Source: Euryarchaeota archaeon UBA438
GTDB taxonomy: Archaea > Thermoplasmatota > Poseidoniia > Poseidoniales > Thalassarchaeaceae
Direction: 5' to 3'
Length of the DNA stretch: 8,322 nucleotides
Assembly: GCA_002504435.1 (NCBI GenBank)
Contig: DAQP01000015.1
Coordinates: 1-8,322, forward strand
The position numbers were made by a program, and so were the translations under genes. Below are positions 1-5,981 of this stretch, piece by piece. Position 1 is the stretch's first letter; each line of letters begins with the position of its first letter. The notes under the pieces were generated by a model. It was not told where the DNA came from. It saw nothing but the letters and a program-made list of their open reading frames with translations, and ran no database searches.

Positions 1-215
1 CCTGAAGCTGCCGCAGGAGCGGCCGAGGCAACTGGTGCGGCTACGGCAGTGGCCATCGCCTCTCCGATATCCACAGATCCCAACGATGCAACCATCGCCT
101 TAACGCGGGCGCTATCAGCGTCCACTCCAGCAGCGGTCAGCACAGCGCTTACGCCCTTTTCGTCAATCTCCTTATCGGCCGAGTGCAGTAACATTGCAGC
201 ATACACATATTCCAT
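1..215 (-). CDS. rpl12: Ribosomal protein L12 (archaeal P1/P2-type stalk protein), 3' part missing
   Basis: This is the archaeal ribosomal stalk protein that dimerises on P0/L10 and recruits translation GTPases. The visible 71 codons begin MEYVYAAMLLHSADKEID, the typical P1/P2 helical N-terminal dimerisation domain (residues about 1 to 58). An Ala-rich hinge (AVAAPVASAAPAAAS) follows, at which the window ends. The acidic hinge end and the factor-binding tail therefore lie outside. The start is ATG at 213-215, preceded 5 nt upstream by an AAGGTG ribosome binding site (221-226). It follows L10 by 16 nt, the usual archaeal order, so co-transcription with L10 is expected. The family assignment is secure; the gene is incomplete only because of the window edge. 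Confidence 0.95.
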   Translation of the reverse strand, partial: MEYVYAAMLLHSADKEIDEKGVSAVLTAAGVDADSARVKAMVASLGSVDIGEAMATAVAAPVASAAPAAAS

Positions 216-231
216 TTTTTCACCTTCTTTT

Positions 232-1248
232 TCATCCGAAGAGGTCGCCGAGTCCATCGAACCCGCCTTCCTCCTCTTCCTCCTCCTCGACTTCAGCTGG
301 TGCTCCGCCTTCGTCTTCCACCACTTCGGAGGCCGTGGTGGCAGCATTCGACTCTGCAGCGGCTCCAAGTGTAGCCGCGAGCTCTTCGTCGAGCGCTGAG
401 GAATCTAATTGGCCGGCTATGGCCAGTGCCCGCGCATTCGCGCGAGATATGAACAACGAAGCGGTCTCGTCGTTGACGACCCCCGCCTCTATGGCAACAG
501 AGAGGGCCTCACTGCCAGCCTTCGAAAGTAGTGCAGGCATAGTTACTGGAGTGAACCACCTAATGTTGCATGCTAGATTGTAAGCGCCCGAATTAGCGAC
601 CAGTATGTCATTCCTCAGGCCATCGGTGTCCAAATCCAAATCGGACGCCGCGAGGATATCCCCATCGTCTAGGACGCCAATCAGTATCAGTCCGATCTCT
701 ATGGGGTTGATTCCCAACTTCGAGAGCATCAGTCCCAGTTCGCCGTCGATCGGCTCTCCTTTGTTGACTACAGTAACGGTCTTCTGTATCGCGACTGCGC
801 CCTTGTCTATCTTCGCTGGAATGCCAACGGCGTTGAATTCACCGACAATCGGCCCAGGGCCGAACTCAGTGGGGCCCTGTTCGACAACAATGTCGTTTGG
901 AGCGACTTCTCCGTCCTTTGCCGCCCTTCCCTGCCTAGTCTTCTCCAGTTCTTCGAACAACTCGTAGCAGTTGAGTGAGTCAGAATGGACGACGCATGGC
1001 TGCACGGCCCCTTCTAACAGGGACTCCAAATCGTCTTCAGTCAGACCAGCATCTTTCCAGGCTATCCTGATTAGGCTTTTCTTGGCCATGGTCATGGTCA
1101 GCATTCCTCGAAGGGACTCTCGCATGTCTAGCATATTCTTCGCTGGTACTCCAGCCACGTCTACAACTCCGACGATCCCATCTCTACTGACAATCTCAGT
1201 AAGCTCCGATACACGATCGGGCTTCCAACTTGCAACCTTGGGAATCAA
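232..1248 (-). CDS. rpl10: Ribosomal protein L10 / acidic stalk protein P0
   Basis: This is the base of the ribosomal stalk: it binds 23S rRNA next to L11 and carries L12 dimers. I place the start at TTG (1246-1248), giving 338 residues, the normal archaeal P0 length. An upstream ATG at 1350 would add 34 residues lying entirely inside L1, without family resemblance. The TTG overlaps the L1 stop as TTGA and has a GAGGTGG site (1253-1259) 4 nt upstream. The N-terminal part reads PKVASWKPDRVSEL and contains the conserved KNMLDMRESLRG and MAKKSLIR segments that contact rRNA. The middle holds the P0-specific inserted domain and the helices that bind L12. The end is an acidic hinge with seven consecutive Glu (about residues 321 to 327) and the tail GFDGLGDLFG, the archaeal/eukaryotic stalk tail that contacts elongation factors. 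Confidence 0.95.
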   Translation of the reverse strand: MIPKVASWKPDRVSELTEIVSRDGIVGVVDVAGVPAKNMLDMRESLRGMLTMTMAKKSLIRIAWKDAGLTEDDLESLLEGAVQPCVVHSDSLNCYELFEELEKTRQGRAAKDGEVAPNDIVVEQGPTEFGPGPIVGEFNAVGIPAKIDKGAVAIQKTVTVVNKGEPIDGELGLMLSKLGINPIEIGLILIGVLDDGDILAASDLDLDTDGLRNDILVANSGAYNLACNIRWFTPVTMPALLSKAGSEALSVAIEAGVVNDETASLFISRANARALAIAGQLDSSALDEELAATLGAAAESNAATTASEVVEDEGGAPAEVEEEEEEEGGFDGLGDLFG

Positions 1249-1889
1249 AGGACCACCTCGACCTTGATAGAGGGCCCCATTGAGGTCTTGACGTAACATG
1301 ACCTGATATTGCCAGCTCCCCTTTCCAACTTTCCAACCACTCTGGTCCAAATCGCCATTCCGTTTGCAGTAAGATCTCCAATGCCTTGTTCTCTAGAGCC
1401 CATGGCGGTATGGAAGGTCACTTTGTCCCTCGATCTTACGATCGCTGTGTCCTTGAGCCCAGCCGCGATCATTCCCGGATCAACGTTAGGGGGAACCGGT
1501 CGCGGCATCTTGCCCCTAGGTCCAAGAACGACACCGAGGAACCTACCGACAGTTCCCATGTGGGGTATTTCTGAGAGAAAGAAGTCGTATCTGTTCGCCA
1601 TCTTCCTAGCCTGCTGCCTGTTTCCACCAATGTCCTCAATCTGAGAGGGGTCAATGACCTCGATTCCTGCAGCCTTAGCCTTGGTGGACATTTCGCCACC
1701 TGCGAACATGGCAATTCTAACTGGCTTACCTCTTCCAGAAGGTAGCCTGACCTCCTCTTGTATCCTGTTGGCAGGATTCTTCAGATCAACGTCCCTAAGA
1801 GTGAAAGATATCTCTAGAGACTCAACGAAGTTTCGCTCAGGAGACTCATCTAGAGCCTGTTGAATAGCGTCTTGTATCTTTTCCTTCAT
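1245..1889 (-). CDS. rpl1: Ribosomal protein L1
   Basis: This protein binds the mobile L1 stalk of 23S rRNA near the E site; in several archaea and bacteria it also represses its own mRNA. The 214 residues match the archaeal length. Conserved stretches are visible: FTLRDVDLKNPANRI and EEVRLPSGRGKP near the N-terminus, then GRFLGVVLGPRGKMPRPVPP in the middle domain, and the C-terminal TSMGPSIKVEVV strand. The start is ATG at 1887-1889, preceded by GAGGTGG (1895-1901). That site can be paired in an mRNA hairpin (see 1897-1916), which suggests translational control. Its stop overlaps the TTG start of L10, so the two are likely translationally coupled. Its last codons also contain the L10 ribosome binding site. 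Confidence 0.96.
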   Translation of the reverse strand: MKEKIQDAIQQALDESPERNFVESLEISFTLRDVDLKNPANRIQEEVRLPSGRGKPVRIAMFAGGEMSTKAKAAGIEVIDPSQIEDIGGNRQQARKMANRYDFFLSEIPHMGTVGRFLGVVLGPRGKMPRPVPPNVDPGMIAAGLKDTAIVRSRDKVTFHTAMGSREQGIGDLTANGMAIWTRVVGKLERGAGNIRSCYVKTSMGPSIKVEVVL

Positions 1890-1896
1890 TCAAACC

Positions 1897-1916
1897 ACCT
1901 CTGCGGTCAGCGAGGT
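1897..1916 (-). promoter_or_regulatory. mRNA hairpin covering the L1 ribosome binding site
   Basis: Read on the minus strand the sequence is ACCTCGC, loop TGACC, then GC, one unpaired A, then GAGGT. It forms 7 base pairs with a single bulge, and its 3' arm is the first five bases of the GAGGTGG ribosome binding site of L1. It lies in the 53-nt L11-L1 gap. Folding would hide the site, so this is a candidate control point for L1 and the genes coupled to it. The pairing is seen directly; the regulatory role is inference. Confidence 0.45.
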
Positions 1917-1942
1917 TACCCTCTCCCGCAATTCGTGAAACA

Positions 1943-2221
1943 TCATGCGAAATGCTCGGCGAATTCCCCCTTGCTCATAGCATCGAGAGCATCCTTCGGA
2001 GGCATTCCCTCGACGTTAACTCTCATTGAAACGCATGTTCCCATTATCTCACGGCACTTAGCGTACAGCGTAGCACCAGTGAGCCTATCTGATTGGTCCT
2101 CAGCTAGCTTCTTGACCTGATCCATGGTGAGGTTCTCAGTAGCCTCTTCCCATGAGCCATTGCACTTCTTCTTGCCCAGGGACTGGATAATCTTGTGAGG
2201 AGTCTCATTACGTGCAGACAT
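1943..2221 (-). CDS. rpl11: Ribosomal protein L11, C-terminal domain only
   Basis: L11 binds the GTPase-associated region of 23S rRNA at the stalk base. The product is only 92 residues against about 160 in typical archaeal L11. The C-terminal RNA-binding domain is clear: NLTMDQVKKLAE (residues 30 to 41), then CREIMGTCVSMRVNVEGMPP with the nearly invariant GTCVSMGVTVEG-type signature. Residues 7 to 17 (ETPHKIIQSLG) match the PPTTALIKKELG segment at the domain junction. The Gly/Pro-rich N-terminal domain, with its PGPPLGP motif, is absent. Only 81 nt separate this ATG (2219-2221) from the spt5 stop, there is an in-frame TAG 11 codons upstream, and no other frame there resembles L11. A GGGGT motif about 9 nt upstream may be the ribosome binding site. 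The gene sits in its standard place between spt5 and L1. Confidence 0.85.
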   Translation of the reverse strand: MSARNETPHKIIQSLGKKKCNGSWEEATENLTMDQVKKLAEDQSDRLTGATLYAKCREIMGTCVSMRVNVEGMPPKDALDAMSKGEFAEHFA

Positions 2222-2302
2222 CTCTAGTACCCCTTGGTGCGCCCCGGCGACCTACTCTCCCTATTTGAGCGTGATGCAAACTCCGGAAAACCGACTCTCC
2301 CC
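2222..2302 (-). other. Spacer between spt5 and L11 with an 11-nt direct repeat
   Basis: This 81-nt gap lies where the 5' half of a normal L11 gene would be expected. It contains two near-identical 11-nt copies on the minus strand, GGGAGAGTCGG (2291-2301) and GGGAGAGTAGG (2251-2261), starting 40 nt apart. A CAAATAGG element (2258-2265) could be a weak TATA-like box for an L11 promoter. I see no convincing open frame with L11 similarity and no strong terminator. Confidence 0.4.
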
Positions 2303-3202
2303 TCATTCCACTCTTTGTGTAACTCTTACTTGGTCGGCTCTAATGTTCAGAGCAACTGGAACGGCCGCCTCGAACAACTCCACAGTGACCTCTTCTTTGG
2401 ACTCACTAACGCCAATAACTCTAGCAGTCGCTCCCTTGAAGGCCCCACCCCTGATTTCTACGATGTTCCCTTCCTCTATTCCTGCTGTAGCCGCCTTCGG
2501 CTCTAAGTAAGGCAGAATGTCACGAAGCGGTGACTCCCCATCCAGAACTTTGCGGCAGTTCTTCATTGGAGTCGCAGAAACACCAACTCTTCCAATCAGC
2601 TTCTCGACATGGTGTAGTGCAGTTGCTTCTATGAAGACGAAACCCTTGAGGTAGCTTGGACTGAGGACGCCGAAGATCTTGTCCTGAATATCCTTCAGCG
2701 ATCCAGTCCCGGAAAGTCGGGCCCTAATCTCCTTGGATACGTTCTGTTCTTGCCCCATGCTGGTTTTCAGGATGTAAAGGAAAGAGGCAACGTCACCATA
2801 CATGTTTCCTAGCTGTGGAACCATGTATCTAGAGGACCTGCTGTCCGAACTGTCTTCGGGCTCGACCCAGTTGATGTACCCCGGGTCGACCCAACTGAAT
2901 CCCTTGTACAGTCCACGAGCCTCAACATCGTCGCTATCACTCAAGAACAGTAGTGGAGTCACGTCATTAAGCCTGTTACCAAACTCCAGCCCTCTGGCAT
3001 CCCCAGAACGGACGAATGTCAGACTCTCGGCCTCTATCCCTGTGGTCTCTGCGATTCGAGCGGCAACCGCGTCGATGTCGCTAGCATCCCCTGCACCGTA
3101 GATACCGTCCCAGGCACCAGGGAAGTCAGCTACCCCATCAGCTCTCTGCATCAATAGGACCTTCTCACCGTGGCGGATGTAAGCAACAAATGCGTCAGAC
3201 AT
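2303..3202 (-). CDS. spt5: Transcription elongation factor Spt5 (NusG) with N-terminal Nudix-like domain
   Basis: Archaeal Spt5 clamps RNA polymerase and increases processivity. The usual archaeal protein of about 150 residues is found here at residues 138 to 299. The NGN domain begins FLYILKTSMGQEQNVSKEIRAR and includes YLKGFVFIEA. The KOW domain begins GIEEGNIVEIRGGAFKGATA and ends in VELFEAAVP and DQVRVT. Before it lie about 130 residues resembling a Nudix fold: FVAYIRHGEKVLLMQRADG, FPGAWDGIYGAGD, and AARIAETTGI where the Nudix box would be. Most catalytic acidic residues of the REUXEE motif are replaced (ARIAET), so it is probably not an active hydrolase. The start at 3200-3202 has AGGTGA 4 nt upstream (3207-3212), overlapping the secE stop. 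An internal ATG (2801-2803) could also give a short Spt5. Spt5 identity is firm; the Nudix label is moderate. Confidence 0.92.
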   Translation of the reverse strand: MSDAFVAYIRHGEKVLLMQRADGVADFPGAWDGIYGAGDASDIDAVAARIAETTGIEAESLTFVRSGDARGLEFGNRLNDVTPLLFLSDSDDVEARGLYKGFSWVDPGYINWVEPEDSSDSRSSRYMVPQLGNMYGDVASFLYILKTSMGQEQNVSKEIRARLSGTGSLKDIQDKIFGVLSPSYLKGFVFIEATALHHVEKLIGRVGVSATPMKNCRKVLDGESPLRDILPYLEPKAATAGIEEGNIVEIRGGAFKGATARVIGVSESKEEVTVELFEAAVPVALNIRADQVRVTQRVE

Positions 3203-3210
3203 AGTTTCAC

Positions 3211-3474
3211 CTAGTTAATCAGCCATGCGAAGAACTTGGGGAGTGCAGTATCCATCGCCCACAGCATAGCGAACCCAATGAAGCCCAGAACGAACATCCC
3301 TATTCCACAAACGATTACAGTTTGCCTGAACTCCTGCTTAGAGGGCTTTCTGGCCATTTTCAGGATCCTTGCGTATGAGCCGGTCTGAAGGCTCCTGACA
3401 CGTCCCTCGATACCATCTTGCCAACCCTGCACGGTCTCTTCAATGGGTCCGATATTGGAACTCTCGATAGCCAT
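3211..3474 (-). CDS. secE: Preprotein translocase subunit SecE (Sec61 gamma)
   Basis: SecE is the small essential subunit of the SecYE protein-conducting channel. The product has 87 residues. An amphipathic cytoplasmic segment (about 35 to 52, ARILKMARKPSKQEFRQT) contains the conserved KPs..EF pattern, and a single C-terminal transmembrane helix follows (about 53 to 75, VIVCGIGMFVLGFIGFAMLWAM). About 30 extra N-terminal residues (NIGPIEETVQGWQDGIEGRV) precede the core and look helical. The start is ATG at 3472-3474 with GAGGT 6 nt upstream (3481-3485). The gene is followed 8 nt later by spt5 and preceded by ftsZ, the common archaeal arrangement. Confidence 0.9.
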   Translation of the reverse strand: MAIESSNIGPIEETVQGWQDGIEGRVRSLQTGSYARILKMARKPSKQEFRQTVIVCGIGMFVLGFIGFAMLWAMDTALPKFFAWLIN

Positions 3475-3489
3475 GACTCAACCTCGAAG

Positions 3490-3503
3490 CGGTCTGCCGA
3501 CCG
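3490..3503 (-). repeat. Small hairpin upstream of secE
   Basis: CGGTC and GACCG form a 5-bp perfect stem with a 4-nt loop, ending just upstream of the secE ribosome binding site. If transcription starts near the site predicted from the TATA-like box at 3511-3520, most of it would lie in promoter DNA rather than in the message. Its role is unknown. Confidence 0.3.
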
Positions 3504-3510
3504 GAGGACC

Positions 3511-3520
3511 TCATTTAAGC
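3511..3520 (-). promoter_or_regulatory. Possible TATA box for secE-spt5
   Basis: The minus strand reads GCTTAAATGA, the most AT-rich element of the ftsZ-secE gap, about 42 nt before the secE ATG. Usual archaeal spacing would put a transcript start near 3490 and leave a short leader carrying the GAGGT site. This is inferred from position and composition only. Confidence 0.35.
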
Positions 3521-3528
3521 ACGCCGGA

Positions 3529-3546
3529 CGAGCCCTAAGGGGCTCG
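3529..3546 (-). terminator. Hairpin after ftsZ, possible terminator
   Basis: CGAGCCC and GGGCTCG form a 7-bp GC-rich perfect stem with a 4-nt loop (TAAG on the plus strand), starting 9 nt after the ftsZ stop and just before the TATA-like element of secE. There is no T-tract behind it, and archaeal intrinsic termination depends mainly on T-tracts, so it could instead be an RNA-processing or stability element. Confidence 0.4.
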
Positions 3547-3555
3547 AAGAGCAAC

Positions 3556-4707
3556 TCACCCTACGAACTCGACTGTTCTGCTACGTAGGTTGCGCATTTG
3601 GGTGTGCAGTGCCGCCCCATGTATCTGCTCGCTCTTCACCCCAGTGAGTACCAGAAGGACCCTTATCCCATCGCCCATACTTGGATCAGTAGTTGCCCCC
3701 CAGATTATCCTGGCATAGGGATTGATCCTGTCCCTGATAATTTTCGCACAGGCCTCCGCGTCGCCTAATGAAAGAGTTGAACCTCCGACAACATTCACCA
3801 AGGCACCCCTGGCATCTGAGATGTCAATGTCCAGTAACGGCGATTGCAGAGCCTCCTCGGTCGCCTTAATCGCCATGTCTTCGCCCTCAGCCTCACCAAG
3901 GCCGATCATTGCAACGCCTCCTCCGTTTTCCATCACTGACCTCAGGTCTTGGAAGTCGAGATTAACAATGCCCTCCTTGGCAATCATCTCCGAGACTCCC
4001 TTGATGCTCCTCATCAGAAGCTCGTCAGCCACTCGGAAGGCAGCATCCAGCGGCAGGTCCCTGACGCCCTCTACTTCCAGGAGTCTTTCGTTAGGAAGAA
4101 CCACCACTGTATCGCAAACTTCCCTCAGTCTCTCCAGGCCCCATTCCGCGTTCTGTCTCCGCAGAGCTCCCTCGGAAAGGAATGGATAGCTGACGACAGC
4201 AATTGTGAGGGCACCGGCGGAGCGAGCAAGACGTGCTATGACATGCGCGCTCCCTGTGCCGGTACCCCCGCCAAGCCCTGCTGTTATGAAGGCCAGATCG
4301 CAATCTTCGATCTCGGTCTTCAACGAGCGCTCGGACTCGTAGGCTGCCTGTTCCCCCTTCTCTGGGTCTCCTCCAGCGCCCCTGCCTCGCGCTGACCTCC
4401 CAATCAGAACCTTGTTGCGTACGGCCACCCGCAACAGGTGCTGTGCATCGGTATTGACTGCAATTCCTCTGACGTATTCCTCGTCGAAAAGATTCTCATG
4501 CTCCAATCGTGCAACTGTGTTAGAGCCACAACCACCGCAACCGAAAACCCTGATCTTCGGTTGTAGTGACATGAGGAGGTTCTGTAGCTCAGGATCACTC
4601 TCCGTATCGATGGCCCCAGTTGGGATTTCTCCATCGTCATCAAGCTCTAGAACTCTGTTGATGAGGTGCTTCACGGACACGAGCCGAGTCGAACAGAGGA
4701 TAACCAT
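3556..4707 (-). CDS. ftsZ: Cell division GTPase FtsZ (archaeal FtsZ1-type)
   Basis: This tubulin homologue polymerises into the division ring. The 383-residue product has the full set of GTPase elements. The T1 loop is GCGGCGSN (56 to 63), NTDAQHL lies at 85 to 91, the tubulin signature GLGGGTGTGSA at 144 to 154, and the T7 catalytic loop NLDFQD at 249 to 254 keeps both Asp residues. The C-terminal domain (SPLLDIDISDARGALVNVVG onwards) is complete and ends in VEFVG without a long tail. An N-terminal extension of about 50 residues, rich in acidic residues, precedes the core. Position next to secE and spt5 is typical of the FtsZ1 paralogue. The ATG at 4705-4707 has only a weak GGGG upstream; GTG codons at residues 10 and 12 are alternative starts. 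Confidence 0.95.
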   Translation of the reverse strand: MVILCSTRLVSVKHLINRVLELDDDGEIPTGAIDTESDPELQNLLMSLQPKIRVFGCGGCGSNTVARLEHENLFDEEYVRGIAVNTDAQHLLRVAVRNKVLIGRSARGRGAGGDPEKGEQAAYESERSLKTEIEDCDLAFITAGLGGGTGTGSAHVIARLARSAGALTIAVVSYPFLSEGALRRQNAEWGLERLREVCDTVVVLPNERLLEVEGVRDLPLDAAFRVADELLMRSIKGVSEMIAKEGIVNLDFQDLRSVMENGGGVAMIGLGEAEGEDMAIKATEEALQSPLLDIDISDARGALVNVVGGSTLSLGDAEACAKIIRDRINPYARIIWGATTDPSMGDGIRVLLVLTGVKSEQIHGAALHTQMRNLRSRTVEFVG

Positions 4708-4743
4708 TACCCCAGTGGAAGGGTGGTTAACAGGGGTTTAGTC

Positions 4744-4762
4744 ACGGCCCCTCAGGGGCCGT
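4744..4762 (-). terminator. Perfect 9-bp inverted repeat between the lipid gene and ftsZ
   Basis: ACGGCCCCT and AGGGGCCGT flank one central base. The repeat starts within the stop codon of the CDP-alcohol phosphotransferase and lies in the 54-nt gap before ftsZ. A very stable RNA hairpin is expected. It may end or trim the upstream transcript, or be a protein-binding palindrome in the ftsZ promoter. No T-tract follows, so the terminator label is tentative. Confidence 0.4.
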
Positions 4763-5436
4763 CAGAGAAGTTGCTCTCTGGTCTTGATGAATCTAACTAT
4801 GAACGTGTAGAGGCCCCCCCATGCAGAAATAGCGAGAGCGAAGGTCACGCCATTCAACTCATTATTACCTAACAACGCCCATTCTGCTAACTCGTGAATA
4901 CTGGAGGATGAGACCCCCATAGTACCAGTTTGAGCCTGCCATGCCGCTACTACAAGTCCTACTAGAGTTAGTACCATCCTGTCGGCCCTGGAGAATCCGC
5001 CGTATATCCTTCCCAGGCCAACTGATTGTGCCTGCGTCCCCATATATGAGCCGAAGAGGGTCAATAGCCCTGCCAATAGTCCAGAGCGTGGGTCGCTGAC
5101 GAATGCGACGTTCATTCCCAGGGCAACTAGAAGCCCGACATCGACAACCCTGTCAATAGTGTGGTCAAGGAAATCCCCGTAAGGCCCGTCAACACCTTGG
5201 TGCCTCGCAAGTGCCCCGTCCAACGCATCCAGTACGCCAGCCACAAGTATCAGTAGAACCCCTCCTAGGATTGCAATTGCCCCGGCCTCATCCGCCCCCG
5301 CCCCAGAAAGCAGATAGAAGGCAACAATTGCGAGTAATAGGCTAGCCCAAGTCAGAGTACTAGGGTCAAGATCGCCCATCCTCAAAACCAATGGGTGAAT
5401 GGCCTTCGTCCACTTAGCCCTCATCTTCTCAAACAT
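4762..5436 (-). CDS. CDP-alcohol phosphatidyltransferase family membrane enzyme (archaeal lipid headgroup synthesis)
   Basis: These enzymes replace CMP on a CDP-linked lipid or headgroup by an alcohol or alcohol phosphate. The motif D-x2-D-G-x2-A-R-x8-G-x3-D-x3-D is perfect: D70, D73, G74, A77, R78, G87, D91, D95; these residues bind the metal ions and CDP. Several hydrophobic segments are visible, about 28 to 45, 51 to 69, 97 to 113, 117 to 133, 153 to 167 and 197 to 217, as expected of a six-helix membrane enzyme. In euryarchaea this family includes archaetidylinositol phosphate synthase, a reasonable but unproven substrate guess. The ATG at 5434-5436 overlaps the kinase stop by one base and has GGAGG 7 nt upstream (5444-5448). 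A longer frame starting at 5511 lies inside the kinase gene and was not used. Length is 224 residues. Confidence 0.88.
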   Translation of the reverse strand: MFEKMRAKWTKAIHPLVLRMGDLDPSTLTWASLLLAIVAFYLLSGAGADEAGAIAILGGVLLILVAGVLDALDGALARHQGVDGPYGDFLDHTIDRVVDVGLLVALGMNVAFVSDPRSGLLAGLLTLFGSYMGTQAQSVGLGRIYGGFSRADRMVLTLVGLVVAAWQAQTGTMGVSSSSIHELAEWALLGNNELNGVTFALAISAWGGLYTFIVRFIKTREQLL

Positions 5437-5981
5437 CACGATTCCTCCATGTGCGCGACCCAGTCTATTGTCGAGCCGAGCCTCATTGGCTTGAAGCCAT
5501 CTGATATCCAACTCTCAATATTGTCTACTACGGACCCTATCTCACTCGCCGTGGTATCGAATTCCGTCCAGGGTACACTCTCGTCCCAGTCATTCCAAGC
5601 ACCCCCCAATAGCTCCCACTCGTAGTTTGAATTGATTTTGCTCTCTGAGTAGCCCCTCTCACCGAGCCTGACTTTGAGGGTCTCGGGGGAGCACCTGAGT
5701 ACTACTACCGCGTCAACGGGAAGATTGTGTGAAAGATGGCCATCCACGACCCCGACACCCTCCGCCGGTTCGATCCATGCTTCCGAAAGTGACCCTCCCA
5801 GCTTCTCAATATCTATCGGTCTGGCCCCGTCCTCAGGATCGACCTCGCCTATGCACCCGAAATCTTCAGCAAGACCCTCGACGGAAACCAACGCGAAACC
5901 CCTCTCCTCTAGCATCCTGCTCACAGTGGTCTTTCCTACGCCCGGTGTCCCAGTAATGGCGACTCGAGCCCCTTCTCCCAT
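5436..5981 (-). CDS. AK6/Fap7-type adenylate kinase family NTPase
   Basis: The product has 181 residues, usual for the AK6 family. The P-loop is GTPGVGKTT (11 to 19). VVDGHLSHNLPVDAVVVLRC carries the SHL segment characteristic of AK6/Fap7, followed by a lid-like SPETLKVRLGERGYSESKI. Family members bind ATP and AMP and, in yeast and Pyrococcus, act with ribosomal protein S11 in late small-subunit rRNA maturation, so this may be a ribosome assembly ATPase rather than a housekeeping kinase. The C-terminus (about 160 to 181) is extra and poorly conserved. The ATG at 5979-5981 puts the P-loop at the usual distance; an upstream ATG at 6080 would add 33 unlikely residues. No ribosome binding site is evident, so the message may be leaderless. 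The gene is coupled to the lipid enzyme downstream. Confidence 0.85.
   Translation of the reverse strand: MGEGARVAITGTPGVGKTTVSRMLEERGFALVSVEGLAEDFGCIGEVDPEDGARPIDIEKLGGSLSEAWIEPAEGVGVVDGHLSHNLPVDAVVVLRCSPETLKVRLGERGYSESKINSNYEWELLGGAWNDWDESVPWTEFDTTASEIGSVVDNIESWISDGFKPMRLGSTIDWVAHMEES

Noticed and set aside
49..583. Ser/Ala-rich open frames on the plus strand opposite L12 and L10
   Set aside because: They are antisense to clear ribosomal protein genes; the Ser-rich composition mirrors the Glu/Ala-rich stalk sequences.
1248..1350. Longer L10 beginning at the ATG at 1350
   Set aside because: The added 34 residues lie inside L1 and do not resemble P0; the TTG at 1248 has a strong ribosome binding site and the right length.
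2222..2302. A frameshifted N-terminal half of L11
   Set aside because: None of the three minus-strand frames of this 81-nt gap resembles the Gly/Pro-rich L11 N-terminal domain, and the space is too short.
3722..4395. Long plus-strand frames opposite ftsZ
   Set aside because: They are shadows of the FtsZ coding frame, with no start signal or recognisable domain.
5437..5511. N-terminal extension of the CDP-alcohol phosphotransferase
   Set aside because: It lies within the kinase coding region; the ATG at 5436 has GGAGG upstream and the standard TGATG overlap.
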